Shown here: piece by piece, positions 5,746-5,792 of the stretch
Layout: the number at the start of each line of letters is the position of its first letter
Position numbering within the stretch: the first letter of the stretch is position 1
Origin: Candidatus Aminicenantota bacterium
GTDB taxonomy: Bacteria; Acidobacteriota; UBA4820; DSQY01
Assembly (NCBI GenBank): GCA_027365515.1
Contig: DAHXMK010000309.1
Span: 1-5,792, forward strand
Direction: 5' to 3'
DNA length: 5,792 nt
Notes under the pieces: model-generated
The model's input: only the letters and a program-made list of their open reading frames with translations
Told to the model about the DNA's origin: nothing
The model's database searches: none
Made by a program: the position numbers and the translations under genes

Positions 5746-5792
5746 GAACAGAAACAGGAAAACGGAAACGGCGCGTTCTCTCTGTCGAAGGT
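5746..5792 (+). repeat. Terminal arm of a 47-bp perfect inverted repeat (gene fragment in reverse)
   Basis: The last 47 bases repeat, on the opposite strand, the coding segment 4588-4542 of the channel-like gene without a mismatch. The plus strand here would read EQKQENGNGAFSLSKV. The copy has no start codon, begins abruptly at 5746 and runs to the last base, so it may continue beyond the window. It is a gene fragment or an artefact, not a gene. Confidence 0.95.

Overview
The window looks like a piece of a diderm (outer-membrane-bearing) bacterial chromosome. The clearest sign is a TonB-dependent outer-membrane receptor with a Sec signal peptide. All four supported coding regions lie on the minus strand. 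The right part (about 2190-5700) is GC-rich; one hand-counted 60-base line, 4921-4980, has 37 G/C. The left part (about 180-2010) is visibly more AT-rich; line 1381-1440 has 25 G/C of 60. The phylum cannot be fixed from four genes. REP-associated transposases with GGGACA-type repeats, together with these two membrane proteins, would fit a deltaproteobacterial, acidobacterial or candidate-phylum environmental genome, but that is a guess.

Layout. (1) 1-141: the first 47 codons of a REP-associated tyrosine transposase (RAYT, IS200-like), cut by the window edge. (2) 142-555: no convincing gene, but three repeat traces in one orientation. These are a good copy of a GGGACAGCCACCTATT-type element just upstream of the RAYT, a divergent relative at 441-480, and a fragment at 549-562 that contains the stop codon of the next gene. 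(3) 556-1776: an exported protein of 406 residues that I do not recognise. (4) 1832-2008: nearly three tandem copies of a 62-bp unit carrying the same GGGACAGCCACCTATT core in the opposite orientation. The unknown gene is therefore bracketed by inverted RAYT-type repeats.

(5) 2190-3956: a compact TonB-dependent receptor whose plug most resembles the BtuB/corrinoid-type receptors. (6) 4088-5662: a multi-pass membrane protein built from five roughly 95-101-residue two-helix repeats, of the conserved-TM-helix/CmpX-like branch related to MscS channels. It has a good sigma70-type promoter at 5712-5741 and a strong ribosome binding site. A GC-rich stem-loop separates it from the receptor gene.

The most striking anomaly is at the right end. 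The last 47 bases (5746-5792) are a perfect reverse complement of 4542-4588, inside the channel gene. The match begins 5 bp upstream of the promoter -35 box and runs to the last base. It is either the start of a real inverted duplication or a fold-back chimera from amplification or assembly, and I think the artefact is more likely. Apart from that, the most biologically interesting part is the RAYT/repeat island on the left with its captive orphan gene. I see no CRISPR array, tRNA, rRNA or recognisable defence system.
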